Assembly: GCA_034437715.1 (NCBI GenBank)
Contig: DAOTTR010000528.1
Location: 1 to 11,500 of the forward strand
Length of the DNA stretch: 11,500 bases
Direction of reading: 5' to 3'
From: JAHBVH01 sp034437715
Lineage (GTDB): Bacteria; Chloroflexota; Anaerolineae; Caldilineales; Caldilineaceae
The notes beneath the pieces were generated by a model. That model was not told the DNA's origin, did not search any database, and was given only the letters and a program-made list of their open reading frames with translations. Below are positions 1 to 5,727 of this stretch, piece after piece; the first letter of the stretch is position 1; every line of letters starts with the position of its first letter. A program made the translations under genes and the position numbers.

Positions 1-203
1 TCGTAGAGCACCATCAAGCCCAGGTTCGAGCCGCCCAGCTCATAGATGTCTGGGAAAGCCAGCGCGACTTTGGTGCGCAACGCCGGATTGGCCCAATCCT
101 TGACAATGCTGTTGAGTTCACCGCCGGTGTAGCGCGCTGGTTTTTCTACCTTGTGCAACACGCGATCTAGCGCACGGGTGATCTGTTTGGGCGTATAGTG
201 CAT
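1..203 (-). CDS. Radical SAM protein, TIGR03960-like, N-terminal fragment (partial)
   Basis: Only the first 67 codons are in the window; the gene continues beyond base 1. The start is ATG at 203-201, preceded on the minus strand by a good ribosome site (AAGGAGC about 5 bases upstream). The visible protein begins MHYTPKQITRALDRVLHK and then carries VEKPARYTGGELNSIVKDW and VALAFPDIYELGGSNLGLMVLY. This matches, from memory, the N-terminus of the TIGR03960 family of uncharacterised B12-binding-domain radical SAM proteins, whose start has the pattern KPxRYxGxExNSxxKDW followed by LAFPDxYExGxSxLGLxxLY. The CxxxCxxC cluster motif expected further downstream is outside the window, so the radical SAM assignment rests on the N-terminal domain only. 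In several bacteria this family sits next to ribosome-assembly and rplU/rpmA-type genes, but nothing here shows that context. The exact reaction is unknown. Confidence 0.8.
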   Translation of the reverse strand, partial: MHYTPKQITRALDRVLHKVEKPARYTGGELNSIVKDWANPALRTKVALAFPDIYELGGSNLGLMVLY

Positions 204-535
204 ACGTTGCTCCTTCCAAGATGTATCTTCCAGCGCTATCCAAACAGATTAGCACTGGGCGGGGTTAGAACCCGCTGGCTCGTTCTATTATAACAAGTTC
301 GTACGTTCTATTATAACAAGTTCGTACAGGGATGGCTAACCTAGGCGCCTGCCCAATCGGGTGAAGGTCGGTACAGGCCATGGCGAGGGTAAGCGCGTGG
401 CTTTAGGAGTTTATGTACCGATATGCTAAAACATTGACATGAAGATCGCCTGCGTTATTTGACCGATGCTGCTTACCTTGAAATTGTCTATGATCGGTTT
501 TTGCAATCCCCACGTATAAAACAAAGGAACATACA
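204..535. other. Non-coding region between radical SAM gene and ssb
   Basis: This 332-bp divergent intergenic stretch holds the leader of the radical SAM gene (204-280), a 23-bp tandem duplication (281-326, listed separately) and about 200 bp upstream of ssb. In 327-535 I see no convincing reading frame, tRNA or terminator. Possible promoter elements for ssb are a TTGACA at 434-439 and TATAAA at 515-520, but neither has a partner at a normal distance, so no ssb promoter is called. Confidence 0.6.
281..326. repeat. Perfect 23-bp tandem duplication carrying TATAAT on the minus strand
   Basis: Two identical 23-bp units lie head to tail at 281-303 and 304-326. Each unit carries ATTATA on the plus strand (287-292 and 310-315), which is a consensus -10 hexamer TATAAT when read towards the radical SAM gene on the minus strand. 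No good -35 hexamer is found 16-18 bp upstream of either copy. The duplication could therefore double a -10 element of that gene, or simply be a slippage or target-site-like duplication. Confidence 0.75.
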
Positions 536-949
536 ATGTACCAGCAATTGATTCTCATCGGGAATTTGGGCAATGAGCCAGAGATGCGCTATACCGCGTC
601 GGGTGTCCCTGTAACGACTTTTAACCTAGCTGTGAGTAAACGCTGGACCAATGCCGAAGGTCAAAGCCAGGAGAAGACAACCTGGTTTCGCATCAGTTTA
701 TGGCGACGTCAGGCCGAGATTGCCAGCCAATATCTTGCCAAAGGTCACCGCGTGATGATTGTCGGCGAGGTTGATCTGACCAGACCCTGGACTGATCGCG
801 ATGGCAATTTGCGCGCCAATATCGAGGTGACCGCCACCGAACTCAAGCTCATGGAGAATCGTGGCGCGGGTACTGCTAGTGAACCGGAACCAACCGCAAT
901 CCCTGCATCCGACGAAGCAACAGGTGAGAAGAGCAGTGTGCCCTTTTAG
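536..949 (+). CDS. ssb: Single-stranded DNA-binding protein
   Basis: A 137-residue SSB with one OB fold in about residues 1-106. Recognisable family blocks are the N-terminal LILIGNLGNEPEMRYTASG, FNLAVS (29-34), the aromatic TTWFRISLW (48-56) and VMIVGEV (73-79). It coats single-stranded DNA in replication, repair and recombination. The start ATG at 536 is supported by AAAGGAAC at 523-530. The C-terminal linker (107-132) is short and Pro/Glu/Ala-rich. The tail ends in SSVPF: the terminal Pro-Phe is kept, but the run of acidic residues that normally precedes it (DDDIPF-like) is replaced by Ser-Ser, with acidic residues only further back. The tail is the docking site for partner proteins, so this copy may bind them weakly or be a second, non-housekeeping SSB. 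The gene stands alone; none of its usual neighbours (rpsF, rpsR) are seen. Confidence 0.93.
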   Translation: MYQQLILIGNLGNEPEMRYTASGVPVTTFNLAVSKRWTNAEGQSQEKTTWFRISLWRRQAEIASQYLAKGHRVMIVGEVDLTRPWTDRDGNLRANIEVTATELKLMENRGAGTASEPEPTAIPASDEATGEKSSVPF

Positions 950-1043
950 CGCGTGTTTCGCGGAAGATTTGGGTCAGGCGGTGAGGGCAGTGATTTGAGG
1001 GTGTATTTCAATTTGAGGCTAAATTTTAGAACGCGCGCGCAAC

Positions 1044-1109
1044 GTGTGCCGGGGGCGAGCGGCAACCAAACCGGTTTGACAAACTGCACTCCGCTCGTCC
1101 CCGGCACAC
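1044..1109. repeat. Large nested palindrome between ssb and the DUF29 gene
   Basis: Two 19-bp arms (1044-1062 and 1091-1109) are inverted repeats with a single mismatch, which would be a G-U pair in RNA. The 28-base loop holds a second, perfect 12-bp palindrome CAAACCGGTTTG at 1067-1078. The outer arms are GC-rich. No T-run follows on either strand, so it is not a classical intrinsic terminator, although it could still stabilise or end the ssb transcript. It does not show the RYYYAAC/GTTRRRY ends of an integron attC site. Confidence 0.75.
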
Positions 1110-1148
1110 TACCCAAAAAGTGAAATGCACCCGTGATTTGATTTGGTG

Positions 1149-1177
1149 TTGACAAGCACGAACTGGTGTGCTACGCT
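1149..1177 (+). promoter_or_regulatory. Sigma70-like promoter of the DUF29 gene
   Basis: TTGACA (1149-1154), a 17-bp spacer, then TGcTACGCT, an extended -10 with hexamer at 1172-1177. Transcription would start near 1184, 70 bases ahead of the ATG at 1254. This excludes the upstream in-frame start codon at 1143 as the translation start. Confidence 0.65.
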
Positions 1178-1253
1178 CCATTTATTGCTATGCTTTAAGC
1201 AGCAGCGACACGATTGGATCACCGACGTTGCGCGTTATGGAAGAGGTGCTTGC

Positions 1254-1697
1254 ATGACCACCCCCCTCTATGAAACTGACTTCTACGCATGGACGCGCCG
1301 CCAGGCTGCGTTGATGCGCGCCCAGGAGTTTGAGGCAGTAGACTGGCACAACTTGATCGAGGAGATCGAAACGTTGGGACGCAGCGACAAGCGGGAAGTC
1401 GCAAACCGGCTGGAGGTGCTCATGCTGCATCTGCTCAAATTGACCTACCAACCGCGCGCTCCCCGTTTTACGCGTGGTTGGCATAACACCATCGCCGAGC
1501 AGCGTCAACGATTGTTGCGGTTATTGCGAGAAAGTCCTAGCCTGCGCGCCCAACTGTCCGAAATCATCACCGATGTCTACCCGGATGCCATTAAAAGTGC
1601 TGCCCGCGAGACAGGGCTAGATGCCAGCACCTTCCCGGCTGGGTGCCCTTATACAGCAGAACAGATTTTGGATGAAGCCTTTTGGCCGCCGACATGA
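1254..1697 (+). CDS. DUF29 family protein
   Basis: A 147-residue protein of the DUF29 family, widespread in cyanobacteria, proteobacteria and Chloroflexota and of unknown function. Family landmarks are YETDFYAW (6-13), DWHNLIEEIETLG (residues 30-42) followed by a helical stretch with LEVLMLHLLKL, the GWHNTIAEQR block in the middle, the CPYT motif and the final EQILDEAFWP. It is predicted to be a soluble all-helical protein; no signal peptide or membrane segment is seen. The start at 1254 is chosen because AGAGGTG at 1242-1248 lies at the right distance and the promoter lies downstream of the longer in-frame start at 1143. DUF29 genes are often found as several scattered copies and near mobile DNA; here one is single and flanked by a palindrome on one side and a tRNA gene on the other. 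Confidence 0.88.
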   Translation: MTTPLYETDFYAWTRRQAALMRAQEFEAVDWHNLIEEIETLGRSDKREVANRLEVLMLHLLKLTYQPRAPRFTRGWHNTIAEQRQRLLRLLRESPSLRAQLSEIITDVYPDAIKSAARETGLDASTFPAGCPYTAEQILDEAFWPPT

Positions 1698-1720
1698 TGT
1701 CCCCTTCTAAAATCTGAATA

Positions 1721-1756
1721 ACAAAAAACGACGCTCGAACGAGCGTCGTTTTTTGT
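1721..1756. terminator. Bidirectional intrinsic terminator between DUF29 gene and tRNA-Glu
   Basis: A perfect 17-bp inverted repeat (arms 1721-1737 and 1740-1756) with A-rich outer left and T-rich outer right ends: ACAAAAAACGACGCTCG and its complement. The GC-rich core plus T6 on each strand makes it a terminator in both directions. It ends the DUF29 transcript and also the tRNA transcript, whose last base (discriminator A, 1756) is already part of the stem. Confidence 0.92.
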
Positions 1757-1827
1757 AGCCCATAGGGGTATCGATCCCCTCCCTGCGCCTTGAGAGGGCG
1801 CTATCCTAACCAATAGACGAATGGGCC
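1756..1827 (-). tRNA. tRNA-Glu(CTC)
   Basis: Read on the minus strand, 72 bases fold as a standard cloverleaf: acceptor stem GGCCCAT/ATGGGCT (one G-U end pair), D arm with GTCTATTGGTTAGGAT, anticodon stem GCGCC/GGCGC with loop CTCTCAA (anticodon CTC, reading GAG), four-base variable loop and T arm AGGGG/CCCCT. The discriminator is A and CCA is not encoded. The T loop reads ATCGATA, so the normally invariant U54 appears as A. The gene has its own promoter (1862-1891) and terminator (1721-1756), so it is a single-gene transcription unit. Confidence 0.93.
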
Positions 1828-1861
1828 GTGCTGCCACGGATAAATGGCTTAGAGCAACCAG

Positions 1862-1891
1862 ATTATACCGTTTTGGACCCTATTCTGTCAA
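1862..1891 (-). promoter_or_regulatory. Near-consensus promoter of tRNA-Glu
   Basis: On the minus strand TTGACA (1891-1886), an 18-bp spacer and TATAAT (1867-1862), both perfect hexamers. Transcription would begin about 25-30 bases ahead of the tRNA 5' end at 1827. This strength is usual for stable RNA genes. Confidence 0.85.
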
Positions 1892-1927
1892 ATTTGCGGC
1901 ACAACCGGATCGCAGGAGGTTGACACC

Positions 1928-2018
1928 GCCCCGCCGTGAACGGACGGGGCTAGTTTGCGAAGGAAGGCCGGTTAACCGGCATTGTTGTTCCTGTAGCCCT
2001 GTGGCTTTAGCCCAGGGC
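1928..2018. mobile_element. Hairpin cluster, possible IS200/IS605-type right-end or omega-RNA remnant
   Basis: Three hairpins follow each other: GCCCCG/CGGGGC (1928-1950) enclosing CCGT/ACGG; the perfect 14-bp palindrome GCCGGTTAACCGGC (1967-1980) inside a weak AGGAA/TTCCT stem (1961-1965, 1988-1992); and GCCCTG-T-GGC/GCCCAGGGC with loop TTTA (1996-2018). Subterminal imperfect palindromes in this order, and the wording TAGCCCTGTGGCTTTAGCCCAGGG... near the end, resemble from memory the 3' ends of tnpB-bearing IS200/IS605 elements, where the segment encodes the omega-RNA scaffold. No tnpA or tnpB is present, so this would be a decayed or non-autonomous copy. Alternatively it is an unrelated structured intergenic repeat. 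Confidence 0.45.
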
Positions 2019-2094
2019 GCTGCAGGTCAACCCCCTAAATTCCCAATTAGCCACATTCGCTTTAGGTCAGAAGGCATACTGTCTGTGTCCGCTA

Positions 2095-3240
2095 CTAATT
2101 CGCGAACTGCACTTTCGCTGAATTGGCAGCGCTAGCTTGCTGCCGGCGATGGACGTTGACGGTTGCCATATTCAGGCGATGGCCCAAACCCGGCGCATCA
2201 GATAGTAGCAAATGGCCGCCCACAATCTGCTCGGCCGGTTCCAGCAATTGGGCGCGCCAATCGACCTCGCCCCACGCATATTCCAGAATGTAAAAATTGC
2301 GCAAGCTTGCGCAGACATGCCCACTTGCCACGCTGGCAACTGGCCCCGATGGATTGTGTGGCGCGACCAACAGTTGATTCATACGCGCCGCCTCGGCAAT
2401 GTTTTTGGTTTCGAGCAAGCCACCAGCGTGCTTGACATCGGGCATGATCACATCGACGATATGGCGTTCAAAGAAGGGGCGAAAGCCCTCTATGCCAAAG
2501 ACGCTTTCCGCCGACGCCGTGGGCATGGGCACGGCCTGCGTCACTGCGGCCAGTTCATCGGGCAGGCTGTGATGCACCGGCTCCTCATACCAAAAGAGGT
2601 TACAATCGGCCAACGCGTGTCCGACGATGATCGCCTCGGATTGCTCCATGCGGCTGTGGCAATCGACCGCCAGTTCCACCTCGTCGCCGATGGCCTGGCG
2701 CACGGCGCGCACCCGTTCCACACCGGCGCGCCAAGCTGCCTTGGGGCCCGTGCGGATATGATTGTGCGTGCCTAGCTCATCAAAGGGCGCAAGCTTGATC
2801 GCGGTAAAGCCTTCGTCCACGGCCTGGCGCGCCGCCGTGGCAAACTCGGCTGGCGTGCGCCCGCGCACATGGCGGTTGATGTTGGCATAGAGCCGAAGGC
2901 GCGTGCGCAAAGCTCCACCTAGCAAAGCATGAATTGGTTGGCCGACCGCTTGGCCGAACACATCCCACAACGCCATTTCAATGCCGCTCAACAGGGTTTG
3001 CCCCACGCGGCCGGCGTCGATACGCGCCAGCTTTTGCCAGAGCGCATGAATGTTCAGCGCCGATTGGCCGATCAACTGGGGCTTGATGCGGCCTAGCAGA
3101 TCGAGCAACAGGGCATCGTTGCTGCTGTGGCTAGCTTCGCCTAAACCAGTAAGGCCCGCATCGGTATGCACCAGCAAGCAGATCCAATCGCCGCGCGGGT
3201 TGACATGAATAACGACCGGTTCGATATCGGTGATTTGCAT
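2095..3240 (-). CDS. Enolase-superfamily sugar-acid dehydratase (galactonate dehydratase-like, MR/MLE family)
   Basis: A 381-residue member of the mandelate racemase/muconate lactonizing enzyme family. The N-terminal capping domain spans about 1-125 (GLGE at 32-35, ALWDVFGQAVGQPIHALLGG at 90-109), followed by the TIM barrel. Likely Mg2+ ligands are D193, E219/E220 (YEEP) and E245 (SAES). The catalytic candidates are H195 in DCHSRM, D268 in MPDVKHAGG, H295 in APHNPSGP and E320 in EYAWGE. The Asp-x-His motif at the first ligand and His in APHxPxGP are the pattern of D-galactonate dehydratase and related acid-sugar dehydratases, which turn an aldonate into its 2-keto-3-deoxy product. The exact substrate cannot be read from sequence. 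The start ATG at 3240 has AAAGGATC upstream. The last about 18 residues after GLGHRLN form a tail longer than usual. It is divergent from uxaC, which supports a role in uronate or aldonate use. Confidence 0.85.
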   Translation of the reverse strand: MQITDIEPVVIHVNPRGDWICLLVHTDAGLTGLGEASHSSNDALLLDLLGRIKPQLIGQSALNIHALWQKLARIDAGRVGQTLLSGIEMALWDVFGQAVGQPIHALLGGALRTRLRLYANINRHVRGRTPAEFATAARQAVDEGFTAIKLAPFDELGTHNHIRTGPKAAWRAGVERVRAVRQAIGDEVELAVDCHSRMEQSEAIIVGHALADCNLFWYEEPVHHSLPDELAAVTQAVPMPTASAESVFGIEGFRPFFERHIVDVIMPDVKHAGGLLETKNIAEAARMNQLLVAPHNPSGPVASVASGHVCASLRNFYILEYAWGEVDWRAQLLEPAEQIVGGHLLLSDAPGLGHRLNMATVNVHRRQQASAANSAKVQFAN

Positions 3241-3323
3241 CAGATGATCCTTTGTTTGGTGGGTTCATGGCTTGCCTAGCAGGGGTTGATATAGCATACC
3301 ACAGGAGTGTAAAGCCCTTCTAC

Positions 3324-3352
3324 TTGACGTGACGCGCGGGCTGTGTTACAGT
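3324..3352 (+). promoter_or_regulatory. Promoter of uxaC (extended -10)
   Basis: TTGACG (3324-3329), a 17-bp spacer and TGtTACAGT with hexamer at 3347-3352. Transcription would start near 3359, leaving a leader of about 200 bases before the uxaC ATG. No convincing leftward promoter for the dehydratase gene was found in the same region. Confidence 0.55.
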
Positions 3353-3432
3353 GCAAGCCCGACCCTGCTGTTCTGCTCATCAAAAAATTCGCGCGTCACT
3401 CGGTTGACCGCTACCCTAGTAGATCCCGGCGT

Positions 3433-3496
3433 AAATAAGGTACCCTATTTTTACCATGATGTACACGAGTAACGTGCCTTATTAACTGCCATGGTA
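3433..3496. promoter_or_regulatory. Inverted repeats in the uxaC leader, possible operator or RNA fold
   Basis: The leader contains AAATAAGGTACCCTATTT (3433-3450), an 18-bp palindrome with one mismatched pair around GGTACC. It also contains an inverted pair AATAAGGTAC (3434-3443) and GTGCCTTATT (3474-3483), differing at one position, and a 7-bp pair TACCATG (3452-3458) and CATGGTA (3490-3496). The pairs interleave, so this could be two binding sites for a dimeric repressor in opposite orientation or a folded leader RNA. No matching regulator gene is in the window. Confidence 0.45.
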
Positions 3497-3557
3497 TCTA
3501 CGCCCAACTGTACTAGCGTGCCTTGGCATCAATGAAGATGAATTGGAGAGGTAACCC

Positions 3558-4976
3558 ATGACCCATCTGTCACTCCATCCCGATCGCTATTTTGATCCCG
3601 ACCCGACCATCCGCGCCATTGCGCGTGAACTTTATGCCGGAGTGGCCGCGTTGCCGATTGTCAGCCCGCACGGCCATGTCGATCCAAACTTGTTGGCCGA
3701 TGCCAATGCGACCCTGGGCACGCCCGCCGATCTTTTGATTATTCCCGACCATTATGTCTTTCGGATGCTCTATTCACAGGGCATTCCGCTGGACGCTGTC
3801 GGCATCTGCCCCAATGATGACGGTTGGTACGAGACCGATCATCGCAAGATCTGGCAGATTTTTGCCGACAATTTCTATTTGTTTCGCGGCACGCCGACCG
3901 GCGCGTGGATCAACGAAGAGTTGGTATCGATCTTCGAGATCACACAACCGCTGACCGGTGAAAGCGCCCAATCCATCTATGACCAGATCAGCGAGAAACT
4001 GGCCCAACCGGCCTTTCGCCCGCGTGCGCTCTTTGATCGCTTCAATGTCGAAGTTCTGTGTACCACCGACGCGGCCACCGATCCGCTCGATCAGCACAAG
4101 GCGATTGTGGCTTCGGGCTGGCAAGGCACTGTGCGCCCGACCTTCCGTCCCGATGGCGTGGTCAATTTGGATACCGATAGCTGGCACACCAATATTGACG
4201 CGCTCAGCGCGATCAGTGGCATCAGCGTCCACAACTATAAAACGTTTATCCAGGCGTTGGAGAATCGACGGGCTTTTTTCAAGGAAATGGGTGCCACCGC
4301 CACCGATCACGCGGCGCAGACCCCCTATACCATCGACCTGTCAGAGACGGAGGCGGATGCGGTCTTTCAAAGTGCGCTGCGCGGCGAGGCCACTGCCCAA
4401 GATGCCGAACGCTTTACCGGCCACATGTTGCTGCAAATGGCGCGCATGAGTATTGACGATGGCCTGGTGATGCAGTTGCACCCGGGTTCGCTGCGCAATC
4501 ACAACGATCCGCTCTACCAGCGTTTTGGGCGCGACAAAGGCGCAGATATTCCGATTGCCGTGGACTACACACGCGCGCTGCGCCCCTTATTGAACCGCTA
4601 TGGCAATGATGATCGGCTGGCGCTGATTCTTTTTACGCTGGACGAAAACACCTATGGCCGCGAATTAGCGCCGCTGGCTGGCCACTATCCCAGCCTCAAA
4701 TTGGGGCCGCCCTGGTGGTTCTACGACAGCCTCAACGGGATGCAACGCTATTTTGATCTGGTGATGGAAACGGCTGGTATCTACAACACCGCCGGCTTCA
4801 ATGACGATACGCGTGCCTTTGCCTCGATCCCCGCGCGCCACGATCTCTGGCGACGGGCTAGCGCCAACTGGCTGGCCAGCTTGGTTGCGCGCCATATTAT
4901 CAGTAATGTCGATGCCCATGCCATGCTCCGAGCAATGGCCTACGAATTGCCCAAACGCGCCTATCGCCTGGGGTAG
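3558..4976 (+). CDS. uxaC: Glucuronate isomerase
   Basis: A 472-residue enzyme, about the same length as E. coli UxaC (470). It interconverts D-glucuronate and D-fructuronate (and galacturonate and tagaturonate), the first cytoplasmic step of hexuronate breakdown. It belongs to the amidohydrolase-fold metal-dependent isomerases: the N-terminal SPHGHVDP supplies the H38-x-H40 metal site. Later landmarks are FDRFNVEVLCTTDAATDPL, TFRPDGVVNLD, MQLHPGSLRNHN, and the C-terminal block GPPWWFYDSLNGMQRYFDLV (from residue 383) with AGFNDDTRAF and a closing helix ending ELPKRAYRL. The start ATG at 3558 follows GGAGAGG (3545-3551). The stop codon TAG is the first three bases of a heptad repeat. Divergent from the acid-sugar dehydratase, so the pair may process pectin- or glucuronan-derived acids; UxaB, UxuA, KdgK and Eda are not seen here. 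Confidence 0.95.
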   Translation: MTHLSLHPDRYFDPDPTIRAIARELYAGVAALPIVSPHGHVDPNLLADANATLGTPADLLIIPDHYVFRMLYSQGIPLDAVGICPNDDGWYETDHRKIWQIFADNFYLFRGTPTGAWINEELVSIFEITQPLTGESAQSIYDQISEKLAQPAFRPRALFDRFNVEVLCTTDAATDPLDQHKAIVASGWQGTVRPTFRPDGVVNLDTDSWHTNIDALSAISGISVHNYKTFIQALENRRAFFKEMGATATDHAAQTPYTIDLSETEADAVFQSALRGEATAQDAERFTGHMLLQMARMSIDDGLVMQLHPGSLRNHNDPLYQRFGRDKGADIPIAVDYTRALRPLLNRYGNDDRLALILFTLDENTYGRELAPLAGHYPSLKLGPPWWFYDSLNGMQRYFDLVMETAGIYNTAGFNDDTRAFASIPARHDLWRRASANWLASLVARHIISNVDAHAMLRAMAYELPKRAYRLG

Positions 4977-5010
4977 CAGGTAGCAGGTAGCAGGTCTACC
5001 TGCTACCTGT
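4974..5010 (+). terminator. Heptad repeat forming a terminator-like hairpin after uxaC
   Basis: TAGCAGG is repeated three times in tandem (4974-4994), the first copy supplying the uxaC stop codon. The last part, CAGGTAGCAGGT (4984-4995), is followed after two bases by its exact complement ACCTGCTACCTG (4998-5009). The 12-bp stem is followed by a short TGTTTAT. It probably ends the uxaC transcript; the opposite strand lacks a T-run, so it is less likely to stop the leftward gene that ends at 5011. Confidence 0.6.
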
Positions 5011-5628
5011 TTATACCGCCGTGCGACTGCGCAAAATTTCAAGATAGCGCTCGGTGGCCGATTTTTCTTCTGCGGTTGTTGCTTCGTCCTCGCCAGATAG
5101 ACCGCGCGAATTTGTGTTCATGGGGATGCGCGCGGGGCCAACGCCGGGGACATCGACCATGGCTTGCGCTTCACTCTGTGCTAGCTTGAGTACACCTTCG
5201 GCCAAGGCCGCTGCTGCCGCTTCGCGCTGGTGGATCGCGCTGTTGTTGAGCAGATTCTTCAGTTGTGTAATGATGCCCAGAATATCATGGGCGGGCTTCG
5301 ACCCCGCGCCAATGATAAATCCGGTTAACAGAATGTCCCAGGTGACCGAAAGATTATCGAGCAGGCCAGCGGCGGTGGGGCGCAGCAACTCGAAGATCCG
5401 CATCCCAGTATAGTTGGCGACAACAATGCCGAGAATCACGCCAAAGACTAGACTGGTCCCACTTTTGAATTGCAGATATTGGGGCGATTTCAGTTGTTCT
5501 GCCTGCCAGCGTCCAAAGCTCAGCAAGATCCACTCTAGATAATTCCAAATAATTTCAATCGCCCGCTCCACCCCGACCGATGCCGTCAAAATCGGCAGTA
5601 GTAGGGGCCAGATACTGCTTGTATCCAT
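5011..5628 (-). CDS. Small membrane protein of unknown function
   Basis: A 205-residue protein that I do not recognise as a named family. The start ATG at 5628 is chosen over an in-frame ATG at 5661 because AGAGGAGC lies 7-8 bases ahead of it and the longer start lies inside an inverted repeat. Three hydrophobic stretches are visible: about 5-27 (WPLLLPILTASVGVERAIEII), 57-76 (GTSLVFGVILGIVVANYTG) and 97-110 (TWDILLTGFIIGAG). The last runs into GSKPAHDILG (109-118), which looks like the conserved core. After it comes an Ala-rich amphipathic helix (about 128-157), then a polar tail with TTAEEKSATERYLEILRSR. It follows pepA by 97 bp on the same strand and is convergent with uxaC. No function is proposed. 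Confidence 0.75.
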   Translation of the reverse strand: MDTSSIWPLLLPILTASVGVERAIEIIWNYLEWILLSFGRWQAEQLKSPQYLQFKSGTSLVFGVILGIVVANYTGMRIFELLRPTAAGLLDNLSVTWDILLTGFIIGAGSKPAHDILGIITQLKNLLNNSAIHQREAAAAALAEGVLKLAQSEAQAMVDVPGVGPARIPMNTNSRGLSGEDEATTAEEKSATERYLEILRSRTAV

Positions 5629-5651
5629 TCTGTTTGCTCCTCTTGAATAAT

Positions 5652-5727
5652 CAATAATCAATGGCTAATTGCGATTGACCATTGATTATTGGCGATTGAT
5701 TATTGATTATTGATTATTGCATTGATT
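5652..5727. repeat. ATTGATT heptad repeats with a perfect inverted repeat between pepA and the membrane protein gene
   Basis: CAATAATCAATGG (5652-5664) and its exact complement CCATTGATTATTG (5679-5691) form a 13-bp AT-rich hairpin with a 14-base loop. Next to it ATTGATT is repeated three and a half times in tandem (5695-5719), with one more copy at 5721-5727 overlapping the pepA stop codon (complement of TTA at 5726-5728). On the leftward transcript the hairpin lies directly upstream of the ribosome site of the membrane protein gene. It has the same seven-base period as the repeat after uxaC but a different sequence. Confidence 0.8.

Noticed and set aside
434..520. ssb promoter from TTGACA at 434 or TATAAA at 515
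   Set aside because: Neither hexamer has a partner at 16-19 bp, so a promoter could not be supported.
1044..1109. Integron attC site
   Set aside because: The palindrome lacks the RYYYAAC and GTTRRRY core sites and no integrase is near.
946..1155. A 69-codon leftward frame across the 1044-1109 palindrome
   Set aside because: No ribosome site, no similarity, and it consists largely of the two arms of an inverted repeat.
1143..1253. N-terminal extension of the DUF29 gene from an ATG at 1143
   Set aside because: The promoter hexamers lie at 1149-1177, so that ATG would not be transcribed, and family homology begins at 1254.
1821..2135. A 104-codon frame crossing the tRNA gene, its promoter and the hairpin cluster
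   Set aside because: It starts inside the tRNA-Glu gene, overlaps structured non-coding DNA and has no ribosome site.
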